Positions 29,326 through 38,431 of a stretch of DNA of 64,000 nt are shown here, in pieces; the stretch's first letter is position 1, and each line of letters starts with the position of its first letter. Source of the stretch: Spirosoma aureum (GTDB lineage: Bacteria > Bacteroidota > Bacteroidia > Cytophagales > Spirosomataceae); assembly GCF_011604685.1 (NCBI RefSeq), contig NZ_CP050063.1, positions 8,349,001 through 8,413,000 of the forward strand, read 5' to 3'. The notes beneath the pieces are model-generated. The model did not search any database, was not told the origin of the DNA, and saw nothing but the letters and a program-made list of their open reading frames with translations. A program made the translations under genes and the position numbers.

Positions 29326-32300
29326 ATGCATCATTTCTCCCTGCAATCTCTGGCAATCACTTTGTTATGGCTCGCATCGGCGCTGCCCTTGAAAGCTGGC
29401 ACGCCTGTTTTAATAACTGCCAAGGGTCCGACCAAACTCAGTCACTTTGCACCTGTGTCAATCGGTGCGGGCAAGGTTACCGGCGGCCAGATACGCATCA
29501 CCGAATACATGTACGACGGTGCCCCCGGTGAATACATAGAGATCACGAACGTTGGCGATGCTGCCATTGACCTGACCGGCTGGAGCTTTGATGATAGCAG
29601 CCGCCAGCCAGGCTCGTTCAGTTTAAGCAGCTTAGGTATTCTTCAACCCAATGAATCGGCCATTATAACCGAGGTTACGCCCGCCGTTTTTCGCACAACC
29701 TGGTATCTGCCGAGTACCGTAAAAGTGGCAGGCGGCAATAGCCAAAACCTGGGCCGTAGCGATGAAATCAATATTTACGATGACAGCAACACGCTGGTTG
29801 ACCGACTGACATACAATGATCAAAGTATGCCCCCTACTATCCGTACACAAAACACCAGTGGCTGGGCAGAGCGGGTAAATCTTGGTGCTAACACAATCAG
29901 TACGTGGAAACTTTCGACGGCCAATGATGCTCAAAATTCATATTTGTCTGCTACAGGGAATCTCGGTAATCCTGGTGGTTATCTGATTCCACTGCCTCGG
30001 GTAAAAGTTGTTGAATCCGGCGGAACAACGATTGTAGCAGAAGGTGGTGCAACCGATACGTATAGTATCGTTTTGAATAATCAGCCAACGGCTGCCGTTA
30101 CAATCGCAATTTCACCCAATAGCCAGCTTAGCACCAATCCCACATCGCTGACGTTCACCACCGCCAACTGGAATACAGCCCAAACCGTAACGGTTACAGC
30201 CGTTGATGATGCCGTTGTGGAAGGTGTACACTCCGGTACCGTAACGCATAACACCAGCAGCAGCGATCCGGCTTACAATGGAATCGCCACCAACAGCGTG
30301 TCGGCTACTATCACCGACAATGACATATCGGCAACGGCCCCGCCAACCATCCAGGAATCGACGGTCTCTACCTTACTTAATCTGCCGACGGCCAGCCCCG
30401 GCTATGTAAGCGGGGTAATCAATGACCCAACCGATCCGGCCAGCACGCTCGGCATTGATTTTACCATCGGTGATACCGATACGCCAGTCGGCAGCCTGAC
30501 GGTTACAGCCAGTAGCAATACGACGAGTGTGGTTGCCAATGCAAATGTTAGTCTTACGGGTTCGGGGGCCAGCCGTAATCTGAAAATAACCCCGACAGGC
30601 GTCGGATTTGCGACAATTTCCGTTCTGGTTAGTGATGGCAGCAATACGGCGACGTATAGCATTAATTATGCCGCTTCAGCGAGCTCTGTAAATCCGGGTT
30701 CGACCCGTTTCCATTCGGGCACCAGCGATGCATCAACGGCGATGGTCCTGGATGCCAGTACGATGCTGGTAGCCGACGACGAGAATCAGGTGCTTCGGCT
30801 ATATGATCGGACGAAATCCGGGTTACCGTCAACTGGTTTTGACTTTACGGCTCAATTAGGGCTGACCGACATATCAGGAAGTACCCCGCGTGAAGTCGAT
30901 CTCGAGGCTTCGACCCGTGTAGGTAAACGAATTTATTGGGTCGGATCAGAAAGTAATGCCGATGGGGGTGGTTTTCGTCCAAACCGTAACCGGGTTTTCG
31001 CCACTGATCTTAGCGGCTCAGGAAGCGCAAGTACACTTACGTATGCAGGACGCTATGATTTCCTGAAAGATGATATCCTGAACTGGGATGCGACCAATGG
31101 CCACGGTAAAGGCGCTAATTACTACGGTTTGGTAGCGAGCGCTAACAGTGCCGTGGATTCAAAGCAGTCTGCTGGTTATAATATTGAAGGTGTCGAAATG
31201 GCTCCCGATAATAGCACCGCCTATCTGGCTTTCCGTGCTCCTCAGATCCTGCCTGCCTCCCGAACAAAAGCCCTTATCGTTCCAGTTACCAACTTCACGA
31301 ATCTGATTACCGTATCGGGCGGTGGAACTGCGGGTTCGGCTACCTTTGGCGCACCTATCGAAATGGATCTGGGAGGACGTGGTATCCGGGAAATTCGAAA
31401 AAATGCCAACAACCAGTACATCATTATTGCGGGTGCTGCGGGTAACGAAGGTCCCGCTCCGAACGATTTTCGATTGTATACCTGGACAGGCAACCCAGCT
31501 GAGGCTCCCGTACTACGCAATACCGATCTCTCGGCCCTCAATGCTAACGGCAGTTTTGAGTCGATCCTCGACGTGCCGAACCCGCTGACCGAAGCCAGTC
31601 AGATTCAATTGCTGGTCGATAATGGCGATGCCATTTATTACAACGATGGCACTATTGCGAAAGATCTATCCCAGAATAATTTCAAAAAATTCCGGAGCGA
31701 GCTCGTGCCTTTGGGTGCATCCAGTACGCAGCCTCTGGCTATTACGGTCGTTAGTTACGATTGCTTCACCGGCGCGATTACGTTTGGCAAACTCGGTGGC
31801 GATCCCAATAAAATCGTCGAATATCGGGCCATTGGAGTCACCGACTGGACCACGAACCCTACGGCTAAACTCGATGCCGAAGCCCGCACGGCCAGCGACC
31901 TCAATAGCATCAACATCAGGGCCCGCTATGTGGGCGAGCCAGCGTCTGAGGTAACCTATCTTTGGTCCCGTCCTGCGCCCTGCACGCAACCTATCTCCAC
32001 AACGGTCTTGTCGATTACGGTCGTCAGTTATGACTGTTTCAGTGGAGCCATTACGTTTGGCAAACTCAGTAGTGATCCGAACAAAACCGTTGAGTACATG
32101 GCCATTGGCATTACGGGCTGGGCAACCAATCCGCAGGCCAAACTCGATGCCGAAGCCCGTACCGCAAACGACCTGAACAGCATCAATATTCTGGCCCGTT
32201 ACGTTAATGACCCGCAATCGCAGGTGAGTTATCTGTGGACACGCCCTGCTCCCTGTGATCAGCCCATTTCAACGCCTGCGCTATCCATTACGGTTACCAG

Positions 32301-32823
32301 TTACGACTGTTCAACGGGAGCCATCACGTTTGGCAAACTCAGCAGTGATCCCAACAAAACCGTCGAATATCGGGCTATTGGCATTACGGATTGGACAACC
32401 AATCCGCAGGCTAAACTCGACGCCGAAGCCCGCACGGCTAATGATCTCAATGGAATTAACATAACCGCCCGGTATGTTGGTGAACCCGCTTCTGAAGTAA
32501 GCTATTTCTGGACGCGGCCTGCGCCATGCAACGGTGCCCGACTTGGCGTTACAGCGTTCGAATCTGCACGGGAATTGAAAATTGTTCTTCTGGGCAATCC
32601 AACCAGTACCGAACGCATACTTGTTGAAGTACATGGAGCTGAAGCTCAGCCGCTTCGCCTGGTTATCCGCGATGTACAGGGTAAACAGATTAGCGAACAA
32701 ATAGTAGAACGAGCTGGAGCTATTGAGCAGCAAACACTTGGCCTGGGTCAGACTTCGGGGCTTTATTTGTTGCAGGTTACAACGCCTGCCAGAAGCCAGA
32801 CCGCAAAGATAATTCGACAGTAA
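29326..32823 (+). CDS. Large secreted multidomain protein: lamin-tail, Calx-beta-like, phytase-like, three repeats, T9SS signal
   Basis: 1165 residues. Signal peptide (about 1-24). Lamin-tail domain at 50-200 (ITEYMYDGAPGEYIEITNVG, then LTGWSFDDSS). Calx-beta-like domain about 230-335 (VVEGVHSGTVTHNTSSSDPA). An Ig/cadherin-like domain about 340-450. A beta-propeller-like region about 455-800 resembles the DUF3616/esterase-like phytase group (AMVLDASTMLVADDENQVLR, NIEGVEMAPDNSTAYLAFRA). Three 91-residue repeats cover 804-1070. A type IX C-terminal domain (last 80 residues) ends GLYLLQVTTPARSQTAKIIRQ and predicts export through T9SS and surface attachment or release. Single gene, followed by a good terminator. 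Phosphatase activity is not proven by the sequence. Confidence 0.88.
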   Translation: MHHFSLQSLAITLLWLASALPLKAGTPVLITAKGPTKLSHFAPVSIGAGKVTGGQIRITEYMYDGAPGEYIEITNVGDAAIDLTGWSFDDSSRQPGSFSLSSLGILQPNESAIITEVTPAVFRTTWYLPSTVKVAGGNSQNLGRSDEINIYDDSNTLVDRLTYNDQSMPPTIRTQNTSGWAERVNLGANTISTWKLSTANDAQNSYLSATGNLGNPGGYLIPLPRVKVVESGGTTIVAEGGATDTYSIVLNNQPTAAVTIAISPNSQLSTNPTSLTFTTANWNTAQTVTVTAVDDAVVEGVHSGTVTHNTSSSDPAYNGIATNSVSATITDNDISATAPPTIQESTVSTLLNLPTASPGYVSGVINDPTDPASTLGIDFTIGDTDTPVGSLTVTASSNTTSVVANANVSLTGSGASRNLKITPTGVGFATISVLVSDGSNTATYSINYAASASSVNPGSTRFHSGTSDASTAMVLDASTMLVADDENQVLRLYDRTKSGLPSTGFDFTAQLGLTDISGSTPREVDLEASTRVGKRIYWVGSESNADGGGFRPNRNRVFATDLSGSGSASTLTYAGRYDFLKDDILNWDATNGHGKGANYYGLVASANSAVDSKQSAGYNIEGVEMAPDNSTAYLAFRAPQILPASRTKALIVPVTNFTNLITVSGGGTAGSATFGAPIEMDLGGRGIREIRKNANNQYIIIAGAAGNEGPAPNDFRLYTWTGNPAEAPVLRNTDLSALNANGSFESILDVPNPLTEASQIQLLVDNGDAIYYNDGTIAKDLSQNNFKKFRSELVPLGASSTQPLAITVVSYDCFTGAITFGKLGGDPNKIVEYRAIGVTDWTTNPTAKLDAEARTASDLNSINIRARYVGEPASEVTYLWSRPAPCTQPISTTVLSITVVSYDCFSGAITFGKLSSDPNKTVEYMAIGITGWATNPQAKLDAEARTANDLNSINILARYVNDPQSQVSYLWTRPAPCDQPISTPALSITVTSYDCSTGAITFGKLSSDPNKTVEYRAIGITDWTTNPQAKLDAEARTANDLNGINITARYVGEPASEVSYFWTRPAPCNGARLGVTAFESARELKIVLLGNPTSTERILVEVHGAEAQPLRLVIRDVQGKQISEQIVERAGAIEQQTLGLGQTSGLYLLQVTTPARSQTAKIIRQ
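31735..32535 (+). repeat. Three tandem 273-bp repeats inside the secreted multidomain gene
   Basis: Copies start at 31735, 32008 and 32281, exactly 273 bases (91 codons) apart; the third is cut at its C-terminal linker. Each codes for a domain opening ITVxSYDC, then GAITFGKL, a DPNKxVEYxAIG strand, KLDAEART, and ending W(S/T)RPAPC. The two cysteines bracket each unit. High identity at DNA level points to recent duplication. Confidence 0.93.
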
Positions 32824-32847
32824 ACAACCAATTTATCAGATTGACAG

Positions 32848-32878
32848 CAGCCACAGCCCACCCAGGTTGTGGCTGTTT
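32848..32878 (+). terminator. Rho-independent terminator after the multidomain gene
   Basis: 11-bp stem (32848-32858 with 32865-32875, one G-U pair, 6-base loop) followed by TTT. It lies 25 bases past the stop. Confidence 0.8.
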
Positions 32879-32946
32879 CGTGAATTGACCAATGGCTCAA
32901 TGGCAGTGAATTACAGAAAGAGCCGTTAAAACCAATAATCCATTTG

Positions 32947-32954
32947 TAAATTTG
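32947..32954 (+). promoter_or_regulatory. gcvT -7 box
   Basis: TAAATTTG, perfect match to TAnnTTTG, 19 bases before the gcvT ATG. Predicts a leader of about 15 bases. The -33 region is weak. Confidence 0.55.
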
Positions 32955-32973
32955 CCGGATAACCCCTGGGCAA

Positions 32974-34065
32974 ATGTCGCTTAAGCAAGTTCCTCTCCAT
33001 CACATTCATCAGCAGTTAGGCGCGAAGATCGTGCCGTTTGCGGGCTTCGAGATGCCCGTTCGTTACTCCTCCGACCTGGAAGAACATAACACCGTTCGGA
33101 ATGGCGTCGGCATTTTCGACGTCTCGCACATGGGCGAGTTTATCCTCAAAGGCGAAGGGGCTCTGGCTTTGATTCAGCGCGTTTCGGCCAATGACGCCAG
33201 TGTGCTTTTCGACGGTAAGGTTCAGTATAGTTACCTGCCCAACGGCCGGGGCGGCATTGTCGATGACCTGCTGGTTTACCGGATTAATTCGCTGGAATAC
33301 ATGCTCGTGGTCAACGCATCGAACATTGAAAAAGACTGGAACTGGATCAGTCAGCATGCCGCGGACTATGAATTAACGATGGTCAACGTATCCGATGATA
33401 TGTGTCTGTTCGCCGTTCAGGGCCCACTGGCGGCCAAGGCGTTACAGTCACTCACGAGTGCAGATCTTGATTCGATGGATTATTATACCTTCGAAAAAAC
33501 CGACTTTGCCGGTTATGCCAATGTCATTGTATCGGCAACGGGTTATACGGGCGCTGGCGGATTCGAAATCTACGTATCCAATCACCAGGCCGAAGGTGTC
33601 TGGAATGCCATTGTTGAAGCCGGAGAGCCCTACGGCATCAAACCCATTGGCCTCGGCGCACGGGATACACTCCGACTCGAAATGGGCTACAACCTCTACG
33701 GCAACGACATCACCGACGAAACCTCACCTATTGAAGCGGGTCTTGGCTGGGTCACGAAATTTACCCACGACTTCATTGATGCCGATTTGCTGAAACAGCA
33801 AAAAGAACAGGGTGTCAGTCAAAAACTGGTTGGCTTTGAGATGATTGACCGTGGTATTCCTCGTGGCCATTATGAGCTGACCGACGCTGATGGCAACCAC
33901 ATCGGCGAAGTGACCTCCGGAACGCAATCGCCCACACTTAGTAAGGGCGTTGGTTTGGGATATGTTCAAACCGCATTCAGTAAGGCCGGCACCGAAATTT
34001 TTGTTAAAGTCCGCGATCGGCTTTTAAAGGCCCAGGTCGTGAAACCTCCTTTCGTAAAAAAATAA
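32974..34065 (+). CDS. gcvT: Glycine cleavage system T protein (aminomethyltransferase)
   Basis: Takes the aminomethyl group from lipoyl-GcvH and makes 5,10-methylene-tetrahydrofolate and ammonia. 363 residues, normal length. N-terminal folate-binding domain: KIVPFAGFEMPVRYS, GIFDVSHMGEF with the catalytic-region Asp, and RVSANDASVL. Central GYTGAGGFEIYV and GARDTLRLEMGYNLYGNDI. C-terminal GVTSGTQSP-like strand (GEVTSGTQSPTLSKGVGLGY). gcvH and gcvP are not in the window, so in this genome the system is dispersed. It is followed by a gap-filling inverted repeat and then comB on the same strand. Confidence 0.96.
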   Translation: MSLKQVPLHHIHQQLGAKIVPFAGFEMPVRYSSDLEEHNTVRNGVGIFDVSHMGEFILKGEGALALIQRVSANDASVLFDGKVQYSYLPNGRGGIVDDLLVYRINSLEYMLVVNASNIEKDWNWISQHAADYELTMVNVSDDMCLFAVQGPLAAKALQSLTSADLDSMDYYTFEKTDFAGYANVIVSATGYTGAGGFEIYVSNHQAEGVWNAIVEAGEPYGIKPIGLGARDTLRLEMGYNLYGNDITDETSPIEAGLGWVTKFTHDFIDADLLKQQKEQGVSQKLVGFEMIDRGIPRGHYELTDADGNHIGEVTSGTQSPTLSKGVGLGYVQTAFSKAGTEIFVKVRDRLLKAQVVKPPFVKK

Positions 34066-34069
34066 TCTA

Positions 34070-34163
34070 AACCGGGATTTAACTGATTGAAGGATTTAGC
34101 TGATTGTGTTTCTATCAATAATGACTGGCAAAATCCTGTAAATCCTTCAGCTAAATCCCGGTT
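34070..34163 (+). repeat. Imperfect inverted repeat between gcvT and comB
   Basis: The left arm (34070-34098) and right arm (34140-34163) pair over AACCGGGATTTA and the GAAGGATTTA/AAATCCTTC segment, with a few unpaired bases between. The left side also contains the direct partial copy GATTTAGCTGATTG. It spans almost the whole gap: it begins 4 bases after the gcvT stop and ends 12 bases before the comB ATG. Confidence 0.65.
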
Positions 34164-34175
34164 CGGAGCTTCCCT

Positions 34176-34886
34176 ATGAAACAAATTGACGTTTGCTTAA
34201 CTCCTGATTTATTACATCTCCACACGATAGAAAATACGATTGTGGTGGTTGCCGATGTATTCCGGGCGACTTCATGTATGGTAACCGCTTTTGCCTATGG
34301 TGTCAAGAGCATTATACCGGTAGCAACGGTCGACGAATGTCGGCAATGGCAGGAACGCGGGTATCTGGCGGCTGCCGAGCGCAATGCCCGTAAGGTAGAA
34401 GGTTTTGAATTAGACAATTCGCCGTTTACCTACATGGACGAACAAATTCGTGGCGCTGACGTAGCCATGACGACCACAAACGGCACGCTGGCCATTACAC
34501 GCTCGCGGGGAGCGGTGAAAGTACTGGTCGGTTCATTCCTGAATCTGGATGCGATTGCCCGCTATCTGAAAACCGAACCTTATGACGTGATGGTCCTGTG
34601 TGCGGGTTGGAAGGGTCGCGTCAATATGGAGGATACGCTGTTTGCCGGTGCCCTGATCGACCGATTGAAAGAAAGCTATGCCATGGCCGAAGATAGTGTG
34701 ATTATGGCGTGGCGGCTCTATGGCCAGGGGAAAGACAACTTGCCCAGTTACTTATCGAACTCTTCCCATATCCGCAGATTGCAGCGGCTGGGGATTCAGA
34801 AAGATATTACCTACTGCCTGCAACACGACCTTTACGATGTCGTTCCGGTATTGCGGGGCAATGCACTGGTTAGTATGGAGGTATAA
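34176..34886 (+). CDS. comB: 2-phosphosulfolactate phosphatase (ComB family)
   Basis: 236 residues of the ComB family (PF04029), Mg-dependent acid phosphatases that remove phosphate from 2-phosphosulfolactate. Motifs: VVVADVFRATSCMVTAFAYG near residues 24-43, AAERNARKVEGFELDNSPF near 70-88, TTTNGTLAITRSRGA near 105-119, VLCAGWKGRVNMEDTLFAGA. Known from coenzyme M synthesis in methanogens; bacterial copies are common but mostly uncharacterised. In Cytophagales the product sulfolactate could lead to cysteate for sulfonolipids (inference). No comA or comC is in the window. It follows gcvT and converges on an acyl-carrier-protein gene. Confidence 0.9.
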   Translation: MKQIDVCLTPDLLHLHTIENTIVVVADVFRATSCMVTAFAYGVKSIIPVATVDECRQWQERGYLAAAERNARKVEGFELDNSPFTYMDEQIRGADVAMTTTNGTLAITRSRGAVKVLVGSFLNLDAIARYLKTEPYDVMVLCAGWKGRVNMEDTLFAGALIDRLKESYAMAEDSVIMAWRLYGQGKDNLPSYLSNSSHIRRLQRLGIQKDITYCLQHDLYDVVPVLRGNALVSMEV

Positions 34887-34897
34887 ACAAGCGATTT

Positions 34898-34952
34898 GTC
34901 AATCCATTGGCTATGCGGTACTTTAAAAATGACGCATGGCCAATGGACTGAC
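34898..34952. terminator. Hairpin between convergent comB and acyl carrier protein genes
   Basis: 20-base arms (34898-34917 and 34933-34952) with two mismatches and a 15-base loop that includes TTTAAAAA. Bidirectional terminator by position: 12 bases after the comB stop and 7 bases beyond the stop of the convergent gene. Confidence 0.7.
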
Positions 34953-34959
34953 TAACTGA

Positions 34960-35199
34960 TTATGCCGTTACAGACACCCGCTGTTCATGTTGCAGATAGT
35001 CTAGAACGTTCTGCATGGTGGTTAGTTTCGCGTAGTCTTCATCGGGAATTCGGATACCAAACTCCTGTTCCAACTGCATAATCAAATCGACAGTGTCGAG
35101 ACTGTCAAGTCCAAGATCGCGAACAAAGTGAACCTCGTTCGTAACGGCGGTTTCTGCAACGCCAAAGTTTTTCAATATCTCTGTAACACGCTCTTTCAT
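34960..35199 (-). CDS. Acyl carrier protein
   Basis: 79 residues from the ATG at 35199; the frame extends 25 residues upstream to another Met, but the MKERVTEILKNF start matches the usual ACP N-terminus. Phosphopantetheine attachment Ser33 in DLGLDSLDTVDL, followed by the helix IMQLEQEFGIRIPDED. Carries acyl chains as thioesters in fatty-acid or lipid synthesis. It is not next to fabF, fabD or fabG, so it is probably an extra ACP beside the housekeeping acpP, perhaps for a special lipid. Single-gene unit. Confidence 0.9.
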   Translation of the reverse strand: MKERVTEILKNFGVAETAVTNEVHFVRDLGLDSLDTVDLIMQLEQEFGIRIPDEDYAKLTTMQNVLDYLQHEQRVSVTA

Positions 35200-35333
35200 A
35201 ATAGATCTGCGATGAGGTCCGTTGCCATTGGCTAGTAACGGCTGGTTTATAGTCTTTGTTGCTTTACTAATCACATTTTAACAAATGATCCTGAATGCGA
35301 ATCATTCGTTGCACTGTCAGAACAATTCCTTGC

Positions 35334-36668
35334 CTAAAACAATGGTTCCCCCAACAGTCGTTTTAACTCCAGCTGATTGAGCAATAGTTGATATTGAAAA
35401 GTCAATCGCCCTAATTCAGCTTCTTCTACGCCTGTTTCAGCACTCTGTAGCTCAACATTTGTAATGACACCATTACGCAGCCGGGCATTGGCAATATCGA
35501 GGGCCTTATGTGCTTGTAAAACCTGCGTTTCGAGGTTGGCCAGGCGGGTCTGATTACTGCGAATGTCGGCGTTCAATAGGGCGATACTCTGCCGGAGCTG
35601 TGCATTGGCCGTTTCAACGGCGTAACGACTCGCATTCAGATTTAACTGAGCAGCCTGATTCTGGAGTTTATACCGTTTCCCGGAATAAATGGGGGCGACA
35701 AAATTGATTCCTGCTGTCGTGTTACCCCGAAGTTGCTCAACCTCAAGCGGGTAGCCATTCTTAAACCCGGCCGTACCATTGAACGTAATGCTGGGCTGTC
35801 CCGAGCGATTGTTGACTAATACATCCGTTTCGGCCGCTTTTACCTGATCCTGAGCCAGTAGAACGGTTTTATTACCAACTGCGGCTGTTTGAAACTGGCC
35901 GTTCAGGTCAAACAGTGATACGGGTGCTAACTGAACGCCCACCTGAAATTGTTCGATAGCCCGATTCGTTTCTGGCTGAGGATTTCCGGTCAGGTAGGTC
36001 AGCGTGGCCAATTGTTTTTCCAGCTGATTCTGAATTTCAATTTTCCGGTTCTGCGCTACTTTCACCCGTACAGCCTCCGTCAACACGTCGTATTCGAGCG
36101 CATCGCCGTTCTGGAGCCGGTTCGATAGCAGCCGTACATTCGCACTGGCCGTTCTGATCACCGAATCCTGAACAATCAGGCTACGTTGCAGAAAACCAAC
36201 GCCATAATAAGCAGCCGCCACCTGGTAAGCCAGCGATTGCTGCGTTAGCTCGTAGTTTCGGCGCAGTATCTGCACATTGTCGGCTGCCTGCCGAACGGCA
36301 GCATCCGTACGACCAAAGTCATAGATCGTTTGCCCGATCGACACGTTGGTGTTGATACTGTTATTGGGAGCCAGTTTGGCTACGACTTCCTGCCCATTGA
36401 GCGGAATAGCAAACTGCGGAACCGGCGTTATGTAGGTATAGTTACCGTTTAGATTCACGCTGGGGCGCATCGACGTCCGGGCAATGTCGACCCGTACTTC
36501 ACCCGCCTGTATTTGCTGCTGCTGCTGTTTTAGCGTGGGGTAGTTTGTATTTGCCTGCTGCACCAACGCTTTCAGATCCTCGGGCGCGGCTATGGTCACC
36601 GTTTGGTTCTGAGCCTGCGCAACACCGATTGCGCAAAAGGCGAGTATAGTTACTAGTTGCGATTTCAT
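35334..36668 (-). CDS. TolC-family outer-membrane efflux protein
   Basis: 444 residues. Signal peptide ending GVAQAQ (residue about 20). Two OEP repeats with the usual long helices: LKALVQQANTNYPTLKQQQQ at 30-50, the conserved IGQTIYDFGRTDAAV near 110, and the second-half GINFVAPIYSGKRYKLQNQA near 315. It forms the outer-membrane channel of a tripartite pump. It is the third gene of the unit HlyD - MFS - TolC read on the minus strand, starting 61 bases after the MFS stop. Confidence 0.93.
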   Translation of the reverse strand: MKSQLVTILAFCAIGVAQAQNQTVTIAAPEDLKALVQQANTNYPTLKQQQQQIQAGEVRVDIARTSMRPSVNLNGNYTYITPVPQFAIPLNGQEVVAKLAPNNSINTNVSIGQTIYDFGRTDAAVRQAADNVQILRRNYELTQQSLAYQVAAAYYGVGFLQRSLIVQDSVIRTASANVRLLSNRLQNGDALEYDVLTEAVRVKVAQNRKIEIQNQLEKQLATLTYLTGNPQPETNRAIEQFQVGVQLAPVSLFDLNGQFQTAAVGNKTVLLAQDQVKAAETDVLVNNRSGQPSITFNGTAGFKNGYPLEVEQLRGNTTAGINFVAPIYSGKRYKLQNQAAQLNLNASRYAVETANAQLRQSIALLNADIRSNQTRLANLETQVLQAHKALDIANARLRNGVITNVELQSAETGVEEAELGRLTFQYQLLLNQLELKRLLGEPLF

Positions 36669-36729
36669 TGGAAAGTGTTTTCGGTAGCCAGTTATTACAC
36701 ACTGACGGTGATAAACTGACTACTTACGT

Positions 36730-38343
36730 TTAGTGGGCTGCATCGGCAGCAGCTTTGGCCGCTTCGGCAGACATTTTTTTCTTCTTCAGTAAGAACAGGA
36801 GTGGGAACGACACCACGAAAAATAACCCAGCCAGCCGGAACGTATCCAGATAAGAGATCATCAGCGCCTGTCGTGAAACAATAGCATCGAGGTTTTTATA
36901 AGCACCCGATACCGCATCAAATGAATTCACGCCCTTTGCTATCAATCCCTGCGTCATGGCATTGAGTCGCTCGGTCAGTGCAGGGCTACCAGGCTGTAGA
37001 TGCGAGACGAGATCGCTCCGGTGTAAGGCCGTTCGCTGCGTCACGTAGGTATTTGTGATGGCCACTCCAAAGGCACCACCAATCTGCCGCATCATGTTCA
37101 CAATGGCAATACCGGTGGGCATTTGCCGGGGTTCCAGCGTCGATACCGACTGATTTATCAGGGGAACATTGACCAGAGCCAGGCCAATACCGCGAATGAT
37201 GAGCGCCGTAATGAAATCACCATCCGACGCATCGGCATTGTAGGTCGACATGATAAAGCAGAACGAGCCAAAAGCCACGTAGCCCAAACTCACAATCAGC
37301 CTCGGCGATACACCTTTGGCCAGTAAGCGACCGGTAAGCGCAAACATAGGCAGCGTTATGAATCCACCCGGAATCAGCAATTTACCAGTCTGGGTGGCAG
37401 TCAACCCAACGATGCGTTGCGCAAACAACGGATAGAGAAGCACGGATGTAAACAGACCGTAACCGACTATGACAACCAGTATCGAGCCAATAGTGAGGTT
37501 TCGATTTTTCATCACCCGCAGATCAACAACCGGCTCTTTGGTGCCCCGCAGCTCCCACCAGATAAAAAATGGCAATGTGAATGCGGCCACTAAAGCCAGA
37601 TACCGAATCACTGCATCATCGAACCAGTCATCGGCTTCGCCCCGTTCCAGCACATACTGTAGGCTCCCGATCCCGACTGTCAGTAGTAAAATGCCAATCT
37701 GGTCAATATGAATACCACGCCGATTAATATTGACTTCGTCGGGTTTTTTATCGATGTAGGTGATGCTCAGAAACGTAGCGATAATACCGATCGGGACGTT
37801 GATGTAGAACATCCAGCTCCAGTGGTAATTATCGATGATATACCCCCCAAGCGTTGGGCCAAGTGTTGGACCAAGCACGATTCCCATACCGAATATGGCC
37901 GATGCCACTGCCCGTTGCGAGGCCGGAAAGGCATCGTAGATAAGCCCCTGCGAGGTCGAAAGTAAGGCACCGCCCCCTACGCCCTGCAAAAAACGGAAAA
38001 AGATCAGCATCTCCAGATTGGTCGCAAAACCACATCCGTACGACGATATCGTGAAGAGAATGATGGAACCGATGTAATACGATTTTCGGCCAAAGTAGCG
38101 CTGTAAAAAACCAGTCATCGGTATCACAATGACGTTGGCGATAGCGTAGGAAGTAACGACCCAGGCTACGTCTTCAATAGTAACACCCAGATTACCGGCA
38201 ATATCCGTCAGACCAACGTTCACGATGGATGTATCAATCAGCTCGACAATAGCTGCCGAAATAGCCGTGATCACGATAATCCACCGCTTAAAACCCGTTG
38301 GCAAAGCCGGTTGTGCCGGAAGGGCCAATGTTTGAGTTGCCAT
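36730..38343 (-). CDS. DHA2-family MFS drug efflux permease (EmrB type)
   Basis: 537 residues with 14 predicted helices. DHA2 motifs: VELIDTSIVNVGLTDIAGNL near helix 1 (D1 motif), GFLQRYFGRKSYYIGSI (motif A), RFLQGVGGGALLSTSQGLI (motif B) and GMGIVLGPTLGPTLGGYI (motif C, typical of exporters). Proton-driven export of hydrophobic drugs with its HlyD partner across the cell envelope. The C-terminus is Lys- and Ala-rich. Middle gene of the three-gene pump unit, 88 bases after the HlyD gene. Confidence 0.94.
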   Translation of the reverse strand: MATQTLALPAQPALPTGFKRWIIVITAISAAIVELIDTSIVNVGLTDIAGNLGVTIEDVAWVVTSYAIANVIVIPMTGFLQRYFGRKSYYIGSIILFTISSYGCGFATNLEMLIFFRFLQGVGGGALLSTSQGLIYDAFPASQRAVASAIFGMGIVLGPTLGPTLGGYIIDNYHWSWMFYINVPIGIIATFLSITYIDKKPDEVNINRRGIHIDQIGILLLTVGIGSLQYVLERGEADDWFDDAVIRYLALVAAFTLPFFIWWELRGTKEPVVDLRVMKNRNLTIGSILVVIVGYGLFTSVLLYPLFAQRIVGLTATQTGKLLIPGGFITLPMFALTGRLLAKGVSPRLIVSLGYVAFGSFCFIMSTYNADASDGDFITALIIRGIGLALVNVPLINQSVSTLEPRQMPTGIAIVNMMRQIGGAFGVAITNTYVTQRTALHRSDLVSHLQPGSPALTERLNAMTQGLIAKGVNSFDAVSGAYKNLDAIVSRQALMISYLDTFRLAGLFFVVSFPLLFLLKKKKMSAEAAKAAADAAH

Positions 38344-38431
38344 TTTTATAAGTTTTCAGTTTTCTGTATATGCGTTTTCAGTTTGTCAGCATCAGAATGC
38401 GCTCACCTGAAAATTGGTACCAGAAAACTTT

